Of a stretch of DNA of 64,000 nucleotides, positions 45,139-53,434 are shown piece after piece. A program made the position numbers and the translations under genes. The notes under the pieces are model-generated. The model had not been told where the DNA came from, made no database searches, and saw only the letters and a list, made by a program, of their open reading frames with translations. Source of the DNA: JBEVJK01 sp963791325 (lineage in GTDB: Bacteria; Pseudomonadota; Alphaproteobacteria; Rhizobiales; Rhizobiaceae); contig CAWBRU010000005.1 in NCBI GenBank assembly GCA_963791325.1, positions 1 through 64,000 on the forward strand. The letters are read 5' to 3'. Position 1 is the first letter of the stretch, and each line of letters starts with the position of its first letter.

Positions 45139-45695
45139 CGCACGACTTCGGGCAGCCTGATTTCGTAGGGGTGCGAGAAATGGAACTCCTCGACGTTGAC
45201 GCCCTGGCCGCCGCGGTCGACCACCAAAAATTCTTGCGGTTCCTCGATCGGCGTCAGCACGCCGTGCCAGAGATTGCGCGGGTAGTTCACGCCTTGCCCC
45301 GGCCGGGTGAGGAAGGCGCGCGGCAGGGCTGGTCCGTCCGGCCCATCTGCGCAGACCACCACCACGAACGGGCGTGGCGACATTGGCATGAACGCCTGGC
45401 TGCCCAGCGGGTGGCGCTCGACCATCGCCAGCTGCAGCGGGAACCGGTAGCCCTTTGCCTTGAAGATATTGATCAGAACATGCCCGTCCGGGCCGATGGC
45501 CTGCGGCCGCGCCAAGGCATGAAAGCGCTCGGTGAGGCCGGCATTGATCGGATAGTGGCTGTCGGTCTCGGTGTCGAGCACGTCGCCGAAGGCGGCAAAG
45601 CCGGCGCGCGTCAAGGGCTGTGCCAAGATGGTGCGCGTCCCGCCGGGGGCGAGCCAGCCGGGCGTGCTAGCGCCGGAAGAGGCCGAGCTTGGCAT
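45135..45695 (-). CDS. allA: Ureidoglycolate lyase
   Basis: Ureidoglycolate lyase, which splits ureidoglycolate to glyoxylate and urea. Family segments are 'LAQPLTRAGFAAFGDVLD', 'INAGLTERFHALARP', 'VERHPLGSQAFMPM' and 'NYPRNLWHGVLTPI'. The start is uncertain: ATG at 45695 (186 residues) overlaps the allE gene by 29 bases, a TTG at 45626 would give 163 residues, and relatives usually begin at the position corresponding to an ACG codon at 45638 (167 residues). The mature part is intact. It is coupled to allE upstream and to the deaminase downstream. Confidence 0.88.
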
Positions 45696-46500
45696 GGCGG
45701 TTGACGTCCTTGTAAAGCAGATAGCGGAAGCGGCCGGGGCCGCCGGCATAGCAGGCCTGCGGGCAGAAGGCCCGCAGCCACATATAGTCGCCGGCCTCGA
45801 CCTCTACCCAATCCTGGTTGAGCCGGTAGACGGCCTTGCCTTCCAGCACATAGAGACCGTGTTCCATGACATGGGTCTCGGCAAACGGGATCGACGCGCC
45901 GGGCTCGAGGGTGACGACGGTGACGTGCATGTCGTGGCGCAGATCTGCCGGGTCGACGAAGCGGGTCGTGGCCCAGCGGCCCTCGGTCTCCGGCATCGGG
46001 ATCGGCTGGATCAGCCGTTCATTGGTGACCAGCGGCTCCGGCGGCGCCAGCCCGTCGACGAACTCGTAGGCCTTGCGGATCCAATGAAAGACCGCCCGCT
46101 CGGCGCCGTTGTTGCGCGCCGACCAGCGGCAACCCGGCGGCACGTAGGCAAAGCCGCCCGGCTGCATCACATGGCTGCGCTCGCCGATGTCGACCGTCAG
46201 CTCGCCGGCGACGACGAATAGGGCGCCTTCCGCGGCCTCGTCGGGATCCGGCATGTCGCTGCCGCCGCCCGGCTCGACCTCCATGATGTATTGCGAAAAG
46301 GTCTCCGAGAACCCGCTGAGCGGCCGCGACAGGATCCACAGCCGCGTGCGCTCCCAATGCGGCAGGCTGCTGGTGACGATATCGCGCATCACCCCCTTGG
46401 GGATCACCGCATAGGCCGGCGTGAACATCGCCCGGTCGGTGAGCAGCTCGGCCTGGCCGGGGTGGCCGCCCTGCGGCGCATAATAGGTGCGGGGAGACAT
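45667..46500 (-). CDS. allE: (S)-ureidoglycine aminohydrolase
   Basis: A 277-residue bicupin that releases ammonia from (S)-ureidoglycine to give (S)-ureidoglycolate. The two cupin halves are visible: 'EGALFVVAGELTVDIGERSHVMQPGGFAYVPPG' in pieces (first half) and 'HVMEHGLYVLEGKAVYRLNQDWVEVEAGDYMWL' (second half, manganese ligands His, Glu and Gln region). The N-terminal 'SPRTYYAPQGGHP' and 'VIPKGVMRDIVTSSLPHW' are diagnostic. ATG at 46500, with the end overlapping the presumed start of allA. Middle gene of the puuE-uraD/allE/allA group. Confidence 0.93.
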   Translation of the reverse strand: MSPRTYYAPQGGHPGQAELLTDRAMFTPAYAVIPKGVMRDIVTSSLPHWERTRLWILSRPLSGFSETFSQYIMEVEPGGGSDMPDPDEAAEGALFVVAGELTVDIGERSHVMQPGGFAYVPPGCRWSARNNGAERAVFHWIRKAYEFVDGLAPPEPLVTNERLIQPIPMPETEGRWATTRFVDPADLRHDMHVTVVTLEPGASIPFAETHVMEHGLYVLEGKAVYRLNQDWVEVEAGDYMWLRAFCPQACYAGGPGRFRYLLYKDVNRHAKLGLFRR

Positions 46501-46516
46501 TATCCGGGCGGCTCCT

Positions 46517-47958
46517 TCAGCTTGGCAACAGCTCGGTGAGGCGCAACAGCGCAATGCGCTCGACCTGGCGGCAGGCCTCGTCGAACTCGGCATTCGTTTC
46601 GTTGCCGACACGAGCTGCAAAAAGGTCGAGGATCTCGGGCTTCCGCTTGCCCCGCACCGCAAGGATGAACGGGAAGCCGAAACGCTCGGTGTAGGCTTGG
46701 TTCAACGCGGCAAAACGCTCGCGCTCGGCGTCGGTCAGAGCATCGAGGCCCGCCGAGGCCTGTTCCGCCGTCGAATTCGGTGGTGAGCCGCTTGGCCGCC
46801 GCCAGCCGGCCCGCAAGGTCCGGATGGGCTCTGAGCACAGCGAGGCGCTCGGCGTCGGTAGCCGCTCGGAAGGCGCGGCAGAGCGCATTGTGGAGGCCGC
46901 CGGCACTGTCGTGGGCTGGCCCGAGTTCGAGCGCGAAGGCGCGCTCGGCCACCCAAGGCGAATGCTCGAAGATGCCGCCGAAGCGCTCGACGAATTCGGC
47001 TCGCCCCATCCGCGAGGGACGCAGCGCCGGCGCAGCATAGGGATGAAGCTTGCGCCAGTGATGGGCGATATCGATGCGCCGCGCCAGCCATACCCGGTCG
47101 TGACCTTTGACGTGGTCGATAAAGCGCTGAAGTGCAGCCGCCCGGCCGGGACGGCCGATCAGACGGCAGTGCAGGCCGATGCTCATCATTCGCGGCCGGC
47201 CCGCCTCGCCCTCGGCGTAGAGCGTGTCGAACGCGTCCCGGAGATAGGCGAAGAACTGGTCGCCGGAATTGAAACCCTGCGGCGTGGCGAAGCGCATGTC
47301 GTTGGCGTCGAGCGTGTAGGGGATGATCAGCTGCGGCGCGATCGCATTGCCGTGCCCGTCATGGTCGAGCCAGTAGGGAAGGTCGTCGTCATAGGTGTCG
47401 GAAATGTAGGCAAATCCGCCTTCGGCCGCGACTAGGCGCACGGTGTTGATGCTGCTGCGGCCCGTGTACCAGCCCGTCGGACGCTCCCCGGTCACCTCGG
47501 TGTGCAGCCGGATCGCCTCGTCGATATGGCGGCGCTCGTCTTCCGGCGGCGTGTCGCGGTAGTCGATCCATTTCAAGCCGTGCGAGGCGATCTCCCAGCC
47601 GGCCGATTGCATCGCGGCGACCTGGTCGGGGGAGCGGGCGAGCGCTGTTGCCACGCCGTAGATCGTCACCGGCACACCGGCATCGGTGAACATCCGGCGG
47701 AGCCGCCAGAAGCCGGCACGGGCGCCGTATTCGTAGATCGATTCCATGTTCCAGTGGCGCAGCCCGGGCCATGGCTGGGCACCGACGATTTCGGACAGGA
47801 ACGCCTCGGAGGCCGCATCGCCGTGAAGGATCGAGTTCTCCCCGCCTTCCTCGTAGTTGAGCACGAACTGCACGCAGACCCGGGCACCGCCCGGCCACTG
47901 CGGATCGGGCGGCGTTGGCGCCATAGCCGCGCATGTCGCGCTGATATCTGTCCGCCAC
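46517..47958 (-). pseudogene. puuE: Frameshifted allantoinase (PuuE)-OHCU decarboxylase (UraD) fusion
   Basis: A fused gene for PuuE-type allantoinase (polysaccharide-deacetylase-like, about 300 residues) and UraD-type 2-oxo-4-hydroxy-4-carboxy-5-ureidoimidazoline decarboxylase. Two single-base insertions break it. The first, near 47914, separates the natural N-terminus (VADRYQRDMRGYGAN, read from GTG 47958 with GGAGG at 47965-47969) from 'PPDPQWPGGARV'. The second, near 46775, separates the UraD start from 'LDALTDAERERFAALNQAYTERFGFPFILAV'. From 47924 the PuuE part can still begin at an internal ATG without a good ribosome binding site, so allantoinase might survive, but UraD would be truncated. 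Either true damage or two sequencing errors. Confidence 0.87.
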
Positions 47959-47964
47959 CTCGCT

Positions 47965-47969
47965 CCTCC
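47965..47969 (-). promoter_or_regulatory. Ribosome binding site deciding the puuE GTG start
   Basis: A perfect GGAGG on the minus strand lies 6 bases before GTG 47958. The later ATG at 47924 lacks such a site. This shows the original gene began at 47958, upstream of the first frameshift. Confidence 0.75.
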
Positions 47970-48025
47970 GGCAACGACGCCGCCCTATTTACCAAGACTA
48001 GCAAAGGGATGGCTCGGCATTCGCT

Positions 48026-48050
48026 ACAAAAATTTTGAAAGTCTTTTTGT
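48026..48050. promoter_or_regulatory. Inverted repeat in the puuE/uraH divergent promoter region
   Basis: ACAAAAA (48026-48032) and TTTTTGT (48044-48050) form a perfect 7-bp inverted repeat around an 11-base centre, TTTTGAAAGTC. The T-N11-A geometry resembles binding sites of LysR-type regulators. The centre sequence recurs in the lysR/puuD intergenic region at 57014-57024. Confidence 0.45.
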
Positions 48051-48134
48051 GGCTCTTCGCTTCTCCGGCCCTTATGCATGGCCTTTAATAGGCGCACAAT
48101 TGGTCGTTTGCGGGAAAGTGTGCAGGGCTGAGAC

Positions 48135-48500
48135 ATGTCGACATCGAACGGCGGGCGCTTGACAACCCATGTTCTCGACACCGCTTCCGGCAGACCGGCC
48201 GCGGGCCTGTCGCTGTCGCTATTCCGCATCGAGGCCGATCAGCGCCGCCTGCTGAAGTCGGTCCGGACCAACGAGGATGGGCGCTGCGATGCGCCGCTGC
48301 TCGCCGGGGAGGAATTCCAGCCCGGCGACTATGAGCTGGTCTTTCAGGCCGGCGACTATCTGCGGGCGCAAGGGGTCAAGCTGCCTGAGCCGGCATTTCT
48401 CGACGTGGTGCCGATCCGGTTCGGGATGGCCGAGCGCGTGCATTATCATGTGCCGCTGCTCGTCTCGCCCTACGGCTACTCCACCTACCGAGGCAGCTGA
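48135..48500 (+). CDS. uraH: 5-hydroxyisourate hydrolase
   Basis: A 121-residue transthyretin-related enzyme that hydrolyses 5-hydroxyisourate to OHCU. The N-terminal 'LTTHVLDTASGRPAAGL', the central 'KSVRTNEDGRCD' (catalytic Arg region) and the C-terminal tetrapeptide YRGS are the family's signatures. It is the step after urate oxidation by PuuD and before UraD. It opens the plus-strand operon with xdhA, three bases upstream, and diverges from puuE. Confidence 0.95.
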   Translation: MSTSNGGRLTTHVLDTASGRPAAGLSLSLFRIEADQRRLLKSVRTNEDGRCDAPLLAGEEFQPGDYELVFQAGDYLRAQGVKLPEPAFLDVVPIRFGMAERVHYHVPLLVSPYGYSTYRGS

Positions 48501-48503
48501 GCC

Positions 48504-49982
48504 ATGGTCCGGCCGCCGATCCGCACCGAACTGCGCCTGCTGCTCAACGGGCGGCCGCTGACCCTTGCCGATGTGGGACCGGACGAGACGCTGCTCGATT
48601 TCCTGCGCTTGAGGCAGGCGTTGCGCGGCACGAAGGAAGGCTGCGCCGAGGGCGATTGCGGCGCCTGTACCGTGCTTGTCGGGCGGCTTTCGCCGGATGG
48701 CCTGGTCTATGAAAGCGTCAACGCCTGTATCCGCTTCCTCGGCTCGCTCGATGCCTGCCACGTGGTGACGGTCGAGCACCTGAAGCGGCGCGACGGCCAC
48801 CTGCATCCCGTTCAACAGGCGCTTGTCGACACGCATGGCTCGCAATGCGGCTTCTGCACGCCCGGCATCGTGATGTCGCTCTATGGGCTGTGGCTGCGCC
48901 GGCCGGATGCAAGCGAAACCGAGATCGAGCAGTCGCTGCAGGGCAATCTCTGCCGCTGCACCGGCTATCAATCGATCGTTCGGGCAGCGCGCTCCCTGTC
49001 GGACTATGGCGAGCCGGCGCACGACGCGCTGATCGTCGAGCGCGCGGCGGTCGAGGCGAAGCTCCGGGCCATGGCCGATGGCAGCCGCGTGGTTGTGGGC
49101 ACGGGCAGAGCGCGCTTGATGGTGCCGGCCGACGTCGACGATCTTGCCGAGATCCTCGAAGAGGAGCCTTCGGCCACGCTCGTCGCCGGCGCGACCGATG
49201 TCGGCCTGTGGGTCACCAAATTCATGCGCGAGATCGGGCCGGTCGTATTCATCGGCCATCTCGCCGCCCTGCAGCACGTCAGCGAGGCCGGCGAGGTGGT
49301 GTCGCTCGGCGCGGGCGTGACCTATAGTCAGGCGATGACGGCGCTCGGTGCCCGCATTCCGGCCCTGGCGCCGCTGATCGGGCGCATCGGCGGCGAGCAG
49401 GTGCGCAACATGGGCACGCTCGGCGGCAATGTTGCCAATGGCTCACCGATCGGTGACACGCCGCCGCCGCTGATTGCGCTCGGCGCCAGCGTGGTGCTGC
49501 GCCGCGGCGCCGAGCGCCGGGTGCTGCCGCTCGAGGATTTCTTTATCGCCTATGGCAAGCAGGACCGGCGGCCGGGCGAATTCGTCGAGCGGCTCGATGT
49601 GCCGCTGCCCAAGCCGGGCAGCCGGTTCGCCGTCCACAAGGTGACCAAGCGCCGCGACGAGGACATCACCGCCGCGCTCGGCGCCTTCTACCTGGAGCTC
49701 GCCGCCGACGGCACGGTTGCGGCGCTGCGCATCGCCTATGGCGGCATGGCGGCCACGCCGAAGCGCGCCGCCGCGGTGGAAGCACGGCTGGTCGGCCGCG
49801 CCTGGACCGAGGCGAGTGTCGAGGCGGCCATCCCGGCCTTCGAAGAGGATTTTTCGCCGCTGACCGACATGCGGGCGAGTGCCGCCTACCGCATGCTGGT
49901 CGCCAAGAATCTGCTGCGCCGCTTCTATGCCGAAAGCCAAGGCGGACAGGCGCCGCTGACGGTGTCGCGCAGCGCAGCCTGA
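48504..49982 (+). CDS. xdhA: Xanthine dehydrogenase small subunit
   Basis: A 492-residue iron-sulfur and FAD subunit. The N-terminal plant-type [2Fe-2S] cluster has Cys47, Cys52 and Cys55 (CAEGDCGAC); the second cluster is formed by 'CGFCTPG' and 'CRCTGY' (about residues 115-155). The FAD domain (about 190-400) shows 'LVAGATDVGLWVTK' and 'GGEQVRNMGTLGGNVANGSPIGD'. It passes electrons from the molybdenum centre to NAD in the xanthine-to-urate reaction. It sits 12 bases upstream of xdhB. Confidence 0.95.
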   Translation: MVRPPIRTELRLLLNGRPLTLADVGPDETLLDFLRLRQALRGTKEGCAEGDCGACTVLVGRLSPDGLVYESVNACIRFLGSLDACHVVTVEHLKRRDGHLHPVQQALVDTHGSQCGFCTPGIVMSLYGLWLRRPDASETEIEQSLQGNLCRCTGYQSIVRAARSLSDYGEPAHDALIVERAAVEAKLRAMADGSRVVVGTGRARLMVPADVDDLAEILEEEPSATLVAGATDVGLWVTKFMREIGPVVFIGHLAALQHVSEAGEVVSLGAGVTYSQAMTALGARIPALAPLIGRIGGEQVRNMGTLGGNVANGSPIGDTPPPLIALGASVVLRRGAERRVLPLEDFFIAYGKQDRRPGEFVERLDVPLPKPGSRFAVHKVTKRRDEDITAALGAFYLELAADGTVAALRIAYGGMAATPKRAAAVEARLVGRAWTEASVEAAIPAFEEDFSPLTDMRASAAYRMLVAKNLLRRFYAESQGGQAPLTVSRSAA

Positions 49983-49994
49983 GGGAGGCCCACG

Positions 49995-52343
49995 GTGAAC
50001 AGGCATAGCCCCACCGACCTTGCCGCACCTCGCATCCGCGGCGGGGTGGCGCAGTCCGAGCGGCACGATTCGGCCCACAAGCATGTCGCCGGCGAAGCCG
50101 TCTATATCGACGACATTCCGGAGCCGGCCGGCACGCTGCACGGCTGCCTCGGCCTGGGAACGGTCGCGCACGGCTTGATCCGCGCGCTCGACCTCGACGC
50201 GGTGCGCGCCGCCGCCGGGGTGGTCGACGTGCTCACCGCCGCCGACGTGCCGGGCGAAAACGACATCAGCCCCACCGGCCGCCATGACGAGCCGGTGCTG
50301 GCCGCCGACAAGGTCGAGTTCTTCGGCCAGCCGATCTTCCTGGTCGTCGCCGAGACGCGCGAGGCCGCACGGCGCGCCTGCCTGCTCGCCAAGGCGAGCT
50401 ACGAGGAGCTGCCGGCGGTCATCGATGTCGGCGGCCTCGATCCGGTCAAGGGCCGGATGGTAACGCCGCCGCTCAAGCTCAAGCGCGGCAACGCTGCGGC
50501 CGCGATCGCGGCGGCGCCGCGCCGTCTCAAGGGCCATATGCGGGTCGGTGGCCAGGACCATTTCTACCTGGAAGGCCATATTGCGCTTGCCGTGCCGGGC
50601 GAGGACCAGGACGTGACCGTCTATTCCTCGACCCAGCATCCGAGCGAAGTGCAGCACATGGTGGCGCATGCGCTCGGCGTTCCGTCGCATGCCGTGACCG
50701 TCGAGATCCGGCGCATGGGCGGCGGCTTTGGCGGCAAGGAGACGCAGTCCAACCAGTTCGCCGCCTTGGCTGCGATTGCCGCCAAACGGCTCGGGCGCGC
50801 GGTCAAGATTCGCCCCGACCGCGACGACGACATGACCGCCACGGGCAAGCGCCACGATTTCCTGATCGGCTATGACGTCGGCTTCAACGACCAAGGCGAC
50901 ATCCTCGGCGTCGACCTCACCTATGCGGCGCGCTGCGGCTTTTCCTCGGACCTTTCCGGGCCGGTCACCGACCGGGCGCTGTTTCATTGCGACAACGCCT
51001 ACTTCTATCCTGCGGTGCGTGCGGTCTCGGCGCCTCTCTACACCAACACGGTGTCGAACACCGCCTTTCGCGGCTTCGGCGGGCCACAAGGCATGGTCGG
51101 CGCCGAGCGGATCATCGACGAGATCGCGTTCGCCACCGGCAAAGACCCGCTCGAAATCCGCCGGCGCAATTTCTACGGCACCGAGACGCGCAACGTCACG
51201 CCCTATCACCAGCGGGTCGAGGACAACGTCGTCGGCCGCATCGTCGACGAGCTTGCCGCCGGCGCGAATTACCAGCGGCGACGGCGCGAAATCGCCGCGT
51301 TCAACGCCAACAGCGCGATCGTCAAGCGCGGCCTGGCCCTGACGCCGGTAAAGTTCGGCATCTCGTTCACGGCGACCCACTACAACCAGGCGGGCGCCCT
51401 CGTGCACGTCTATACCGACGGCTCCGTGCACCTCAATCACGGCGGCACGGAGATGGGGCAGGGACTCTACGTCAAGGTCGCCCAAGTGGTGGCGGAGGAG
51501 TTCCAGATCGACCTCGATCAGGTCAAGATCACCGCCACGACCACCGGCAAGGTGCCCAACACGTCGGCCACCGCCGCTTCGTCGGGCTCCGACCTGAACG
51601 GCATGGCCGCCCAGAACGCTGCCCGCATCATCCGAGAGCGGCTGACCGCGTTCGCCGCGGAGCGGCATGGCGTGCCGCATGACCAGGTCGTGTTCCTGCC
51701 CAACAGGGTGCGCGTCGGCAATCAGGAAATCCCGTTCGTCGACCTGGTGCGGCAGGCCTACATGGCCCGGGTGCAGCTGTCGGCCGCCGGCTTCTACAAG
51801 ACCCCCAAGATCCATTGGGATCGCGACAAGGGCCAGGGCCACCCGTTCTACTATTTTGCCTATGGCGCCTCCTGCTCGGAGGTATCGATCGACACATTGA
51901 CCGGCGAATATGTGGTCGAGCGCACCGATATCCTGCACGAGACCGGTCGCTCGCTGAACCCGGCGATCGACCTCGGCCAGATCGAGGGCGGCTTCATCCA
52001 AGGCATGGGCTGGCTCACCACCGAGGAACTGTGGTGGGACGAGAAGGGGCGGCTGCGCACCCATGCACCCTCGACCTACAAGATCCCGCTCGCGTCGGAC
52101 CGCCCGAAAATCTTCAACGTGGCCCTGGCCGACTGGTCGGAGAACGTCGAGCCGACCGTTCACCGCTCCAAGGCGGTGGGCGAGCCGCCCTTCATGCTGG
52201 CGATGTCGGTGTTGCATGCGCTGTCGGATGCGGTGGCGAGCGTGGCAGAGCATCGCTTCTGTCCGCGGCTCGACGCGCCGGCGACGCCCGAGCGCGTGCT
52301 GATGGCGGTCGAGCGGCTGAGGGCCGAAGCCGCACGGGCATGA
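49995..52343 (+). CDS. xdhB: Xanthine dehydrogenase molybdopterin-binding subunit
   Basis: A 782-residue molybdenum subunit that hydroxylates hypoxanthine and xanthine. Recognisable parts are 'EGQxxHFYLEGHIA'-type 'GGQDHFYLEGHIAL', 'RRMGGGFGGKETQSNQFAA' (in pieces), 'NTAFRGFGGPQGM', 'HGGTEMGQGLYVKVAQ', and the catalytic-Glu motif 'KAVGEPPFMLAMSV' near the C-terminus. GTG start at 49995 preceded by GAGGGAGG. Its TGA overlaps the xdhC ATG (ATGA at 52340). Confidence 0.96.
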   Translation: MNRHSPTDLAAPRIRGGVAQSERHDSAHKHVAGEAVYIDDIPEPAGTLHGCLGLGTVAHGLIRALDLDAVRAAAGVVDVLTAADVPGENDISPTGRHDEPVLAADKVEFFGQPIFLVVAETREAARRACLLAKASYEELPAVIDVGGLDPVKGRMVTPPLKLKRGNAAAAIAAAPRRLKGHMRVGGQDHFYLEGHIALAVPGEDQDVTVYSSTQHPSEVQHMVAHALGVPSHAVTVEIRRMGGGFGGKETQSNQFAALAAIAAKRLGRAVKIRPDRDDDMTATGKRHDFLIGYDVGFNDQGDILGVDLTYAARCGFSSDLSGPVTDRALFHCDNAYFYPAVRAVSAPLYTNTVSNTAFRGFGGPQGMVGAERIIDEIAFATGKDPLEIRRRNFYGTETRNVTPYHQRVEDNVVGRIVDELAAGANYQRRRREIAAFNANSAIVKRGLALTPVKFGISFTATHYNQAGALVHVYTDGSVHLNHGGTEMGQGLYVKVAQVVAEEFQIDLDQVKITATTTGKVPNTSATAASSGSDLNGMAAQNAARIIRERLTAFAAERHGVPHDQVVFLPNRVRVGNQEIPFVDLVRQAYMARVQLSAAGFYKTPKIHWDRDKGQGHPFYYFAYGASCSEVSIDTLTGEYVVERTDILHETGRSLNPAIDLGQIEGGFIQGMGWLTTEELWWDEKGRLRTHAPSTYKIPLASDRPKIFNVALADWSENVEPTVHRSKAVGEPPFMLAMSVLHALSDAVASVAEHRFCPRLDAPATPERVLMAVERLRAEAARA

Positions 52344-53167
52344 GCAGCTCGCTCGATGCGCTCACCCGGTTCCTGGCGGCCTCGCGGGAGGCCGCGCTGG
52401 TCGAAATCGTCGAGGTCAAGGGTTCGGCGCCGCGCGAGGCCGGCGCCTACATGCTGGTCTCGGCAGATGCGCTGCTCGGCACCATCGGCGGCGGCCAGCT
52501 CGAGTTTCAGGCCATCGCCGCCGCCCGCCGGCTGCTCGCCGAAGCCGCCGAGCCCGGCAGCGCCCTCTCACGGCCGGACACGCTCACCGTCCCGCTCGGC
52601 CCGGAGATCGGCCAGTGCTGCGGCGGCCAGGTGGGCCTCAGCCTGCGCACGGTCGATGCCGCGGTGGCCGCGCGCCTGACCGACGCCGCAGCTGCGGCCG
52701 AGCGTGGCGCCCCGCGCGTCTATGTGTTCGGCGGCGGCCATGTCGGCCAGGCGCTGGCCGCCGCCCTGGCGCTGCTGCCTGTCAACACCATGGTTGTGGA
52801 GACGCGGGCCGACGCGCTCGACGGCATGCCGCCCGGCGTCACCGTGAGGCTCGCCGCCGTGCCCGAGGAGGTGGTGCGCGAAGCGCCGCCCGGTTCAGCC
52901 TTCGTGGTGCTGACCCATGACCATGCGCTTGACTTCCTCATCGTCGCCGAGGCGCTGGCCCGCGACGATGCGGCCTATGTCGGCATGATCGGCTCCAAGA
53001 CCAAGAAGGCGACCTTCCGCAGCTGGTACCTGAAGACCGCCGGCGGCAGCGCCTCGGCGCTTGGCCGCCTGGTGTCGCCGATCGGCGGCAGCGCGGTGAA
53101 GGACAAGCGGCCCTCGGTGATCGCCGCGCTGGCAACGGCCGAGATCCTGACGTCGCTTTGCCGGTGA
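52340..53167 (+). CDS. xdhC: Xanthine dehydrogenase accessory protein XdhC
   Basis: A 275-residue XdhC protein, which binds molybdenum cofactor, assists its sulfuration and inserts it into XdhB. The N-terminal domain has 'EIVEVKGSAPREAGAYMLVS' and 'TIGGGQLEFQAI', and 'IGQCCGGQVGLSL' near residue 91. The C-terminal Rossmann-like domain carries 'VYVFGGGHVGQALAAALALL'. ATG at 52340 overlaps xdhB. The stop lies inside a heptamer repeat (53164 onward). Confidence 0.95.
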   Translation: MSSSLDALTRFLAASREAALVEIVEVKGSAPREAGAYMLVSADALLGTIGGGQLEFQAIAAARRLLAEAAEPGSALSRPDTLTVPLGPEIGQCCGGQVGLSLRTVDAAVAARLTDAAAAAERGAPRVYVFGGGHVGQALAAALALLPVNTMVVETRADALDGMPPGVTVRLAAVPEEVVREAPPGSAFVVLTHDHALDFLIVAEALARDDAAYVGMIGSKTKKATFRSWYLKTAGGSASALGRLVSPIGGSAVKDKRPSVIAALATAEILTSLCR

Positions 53168-53188
53168 ATAGTGAATAGTGAATAGTGA
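53164..53188. repeat. Tandem heptamer repeat GTGAATA at the xdhC stop
   Basis: Three full copies and a partial fourth copy of GTGAATA. The first contains the xdhC stop codon. Because seven is not a multiple of three, the repeat places TGA or TAG in every forward frame. It is known to me as a common small satellite in some rhizobial genomes. Confidence 0.7.
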
Positions 53189-53434
53189 TCCGTGGCCGTG
53201 TTTCGCTGTGGGCAGCAAACGGTTTTAGAAAACCGGGGCTAGCCAGGAATACGCGGGAACAGGCGGAAAATTAACGATCACAGCCGCTTGGCCGGAAAGT
53301 CGGGGCTGAGCCGTTTGACAGCGGGTTGTGGCATTTGGTCTTTCCCAAGATCACCTCGAGGCGTATCCTGTGCGCTTACCGAACACGCATGAGCCGTCAC
53401 TCCAATCCTATCGCAGGAAGCACGGGAGAGCGCC

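Noticed and set aside
49443..52253. Open frame of 936 codons antisense to xdhA/xdhB
   Set aside because: High-GC codon bias on the coding strand leaves the complementary frame open; it has no domain, and both xdh genes are clearly real.
53164..53188. CRISPR-like repeats
   Set aside because: Repeats of seven bases without spacers form a simple tandem repeat, and no cas genes are present.
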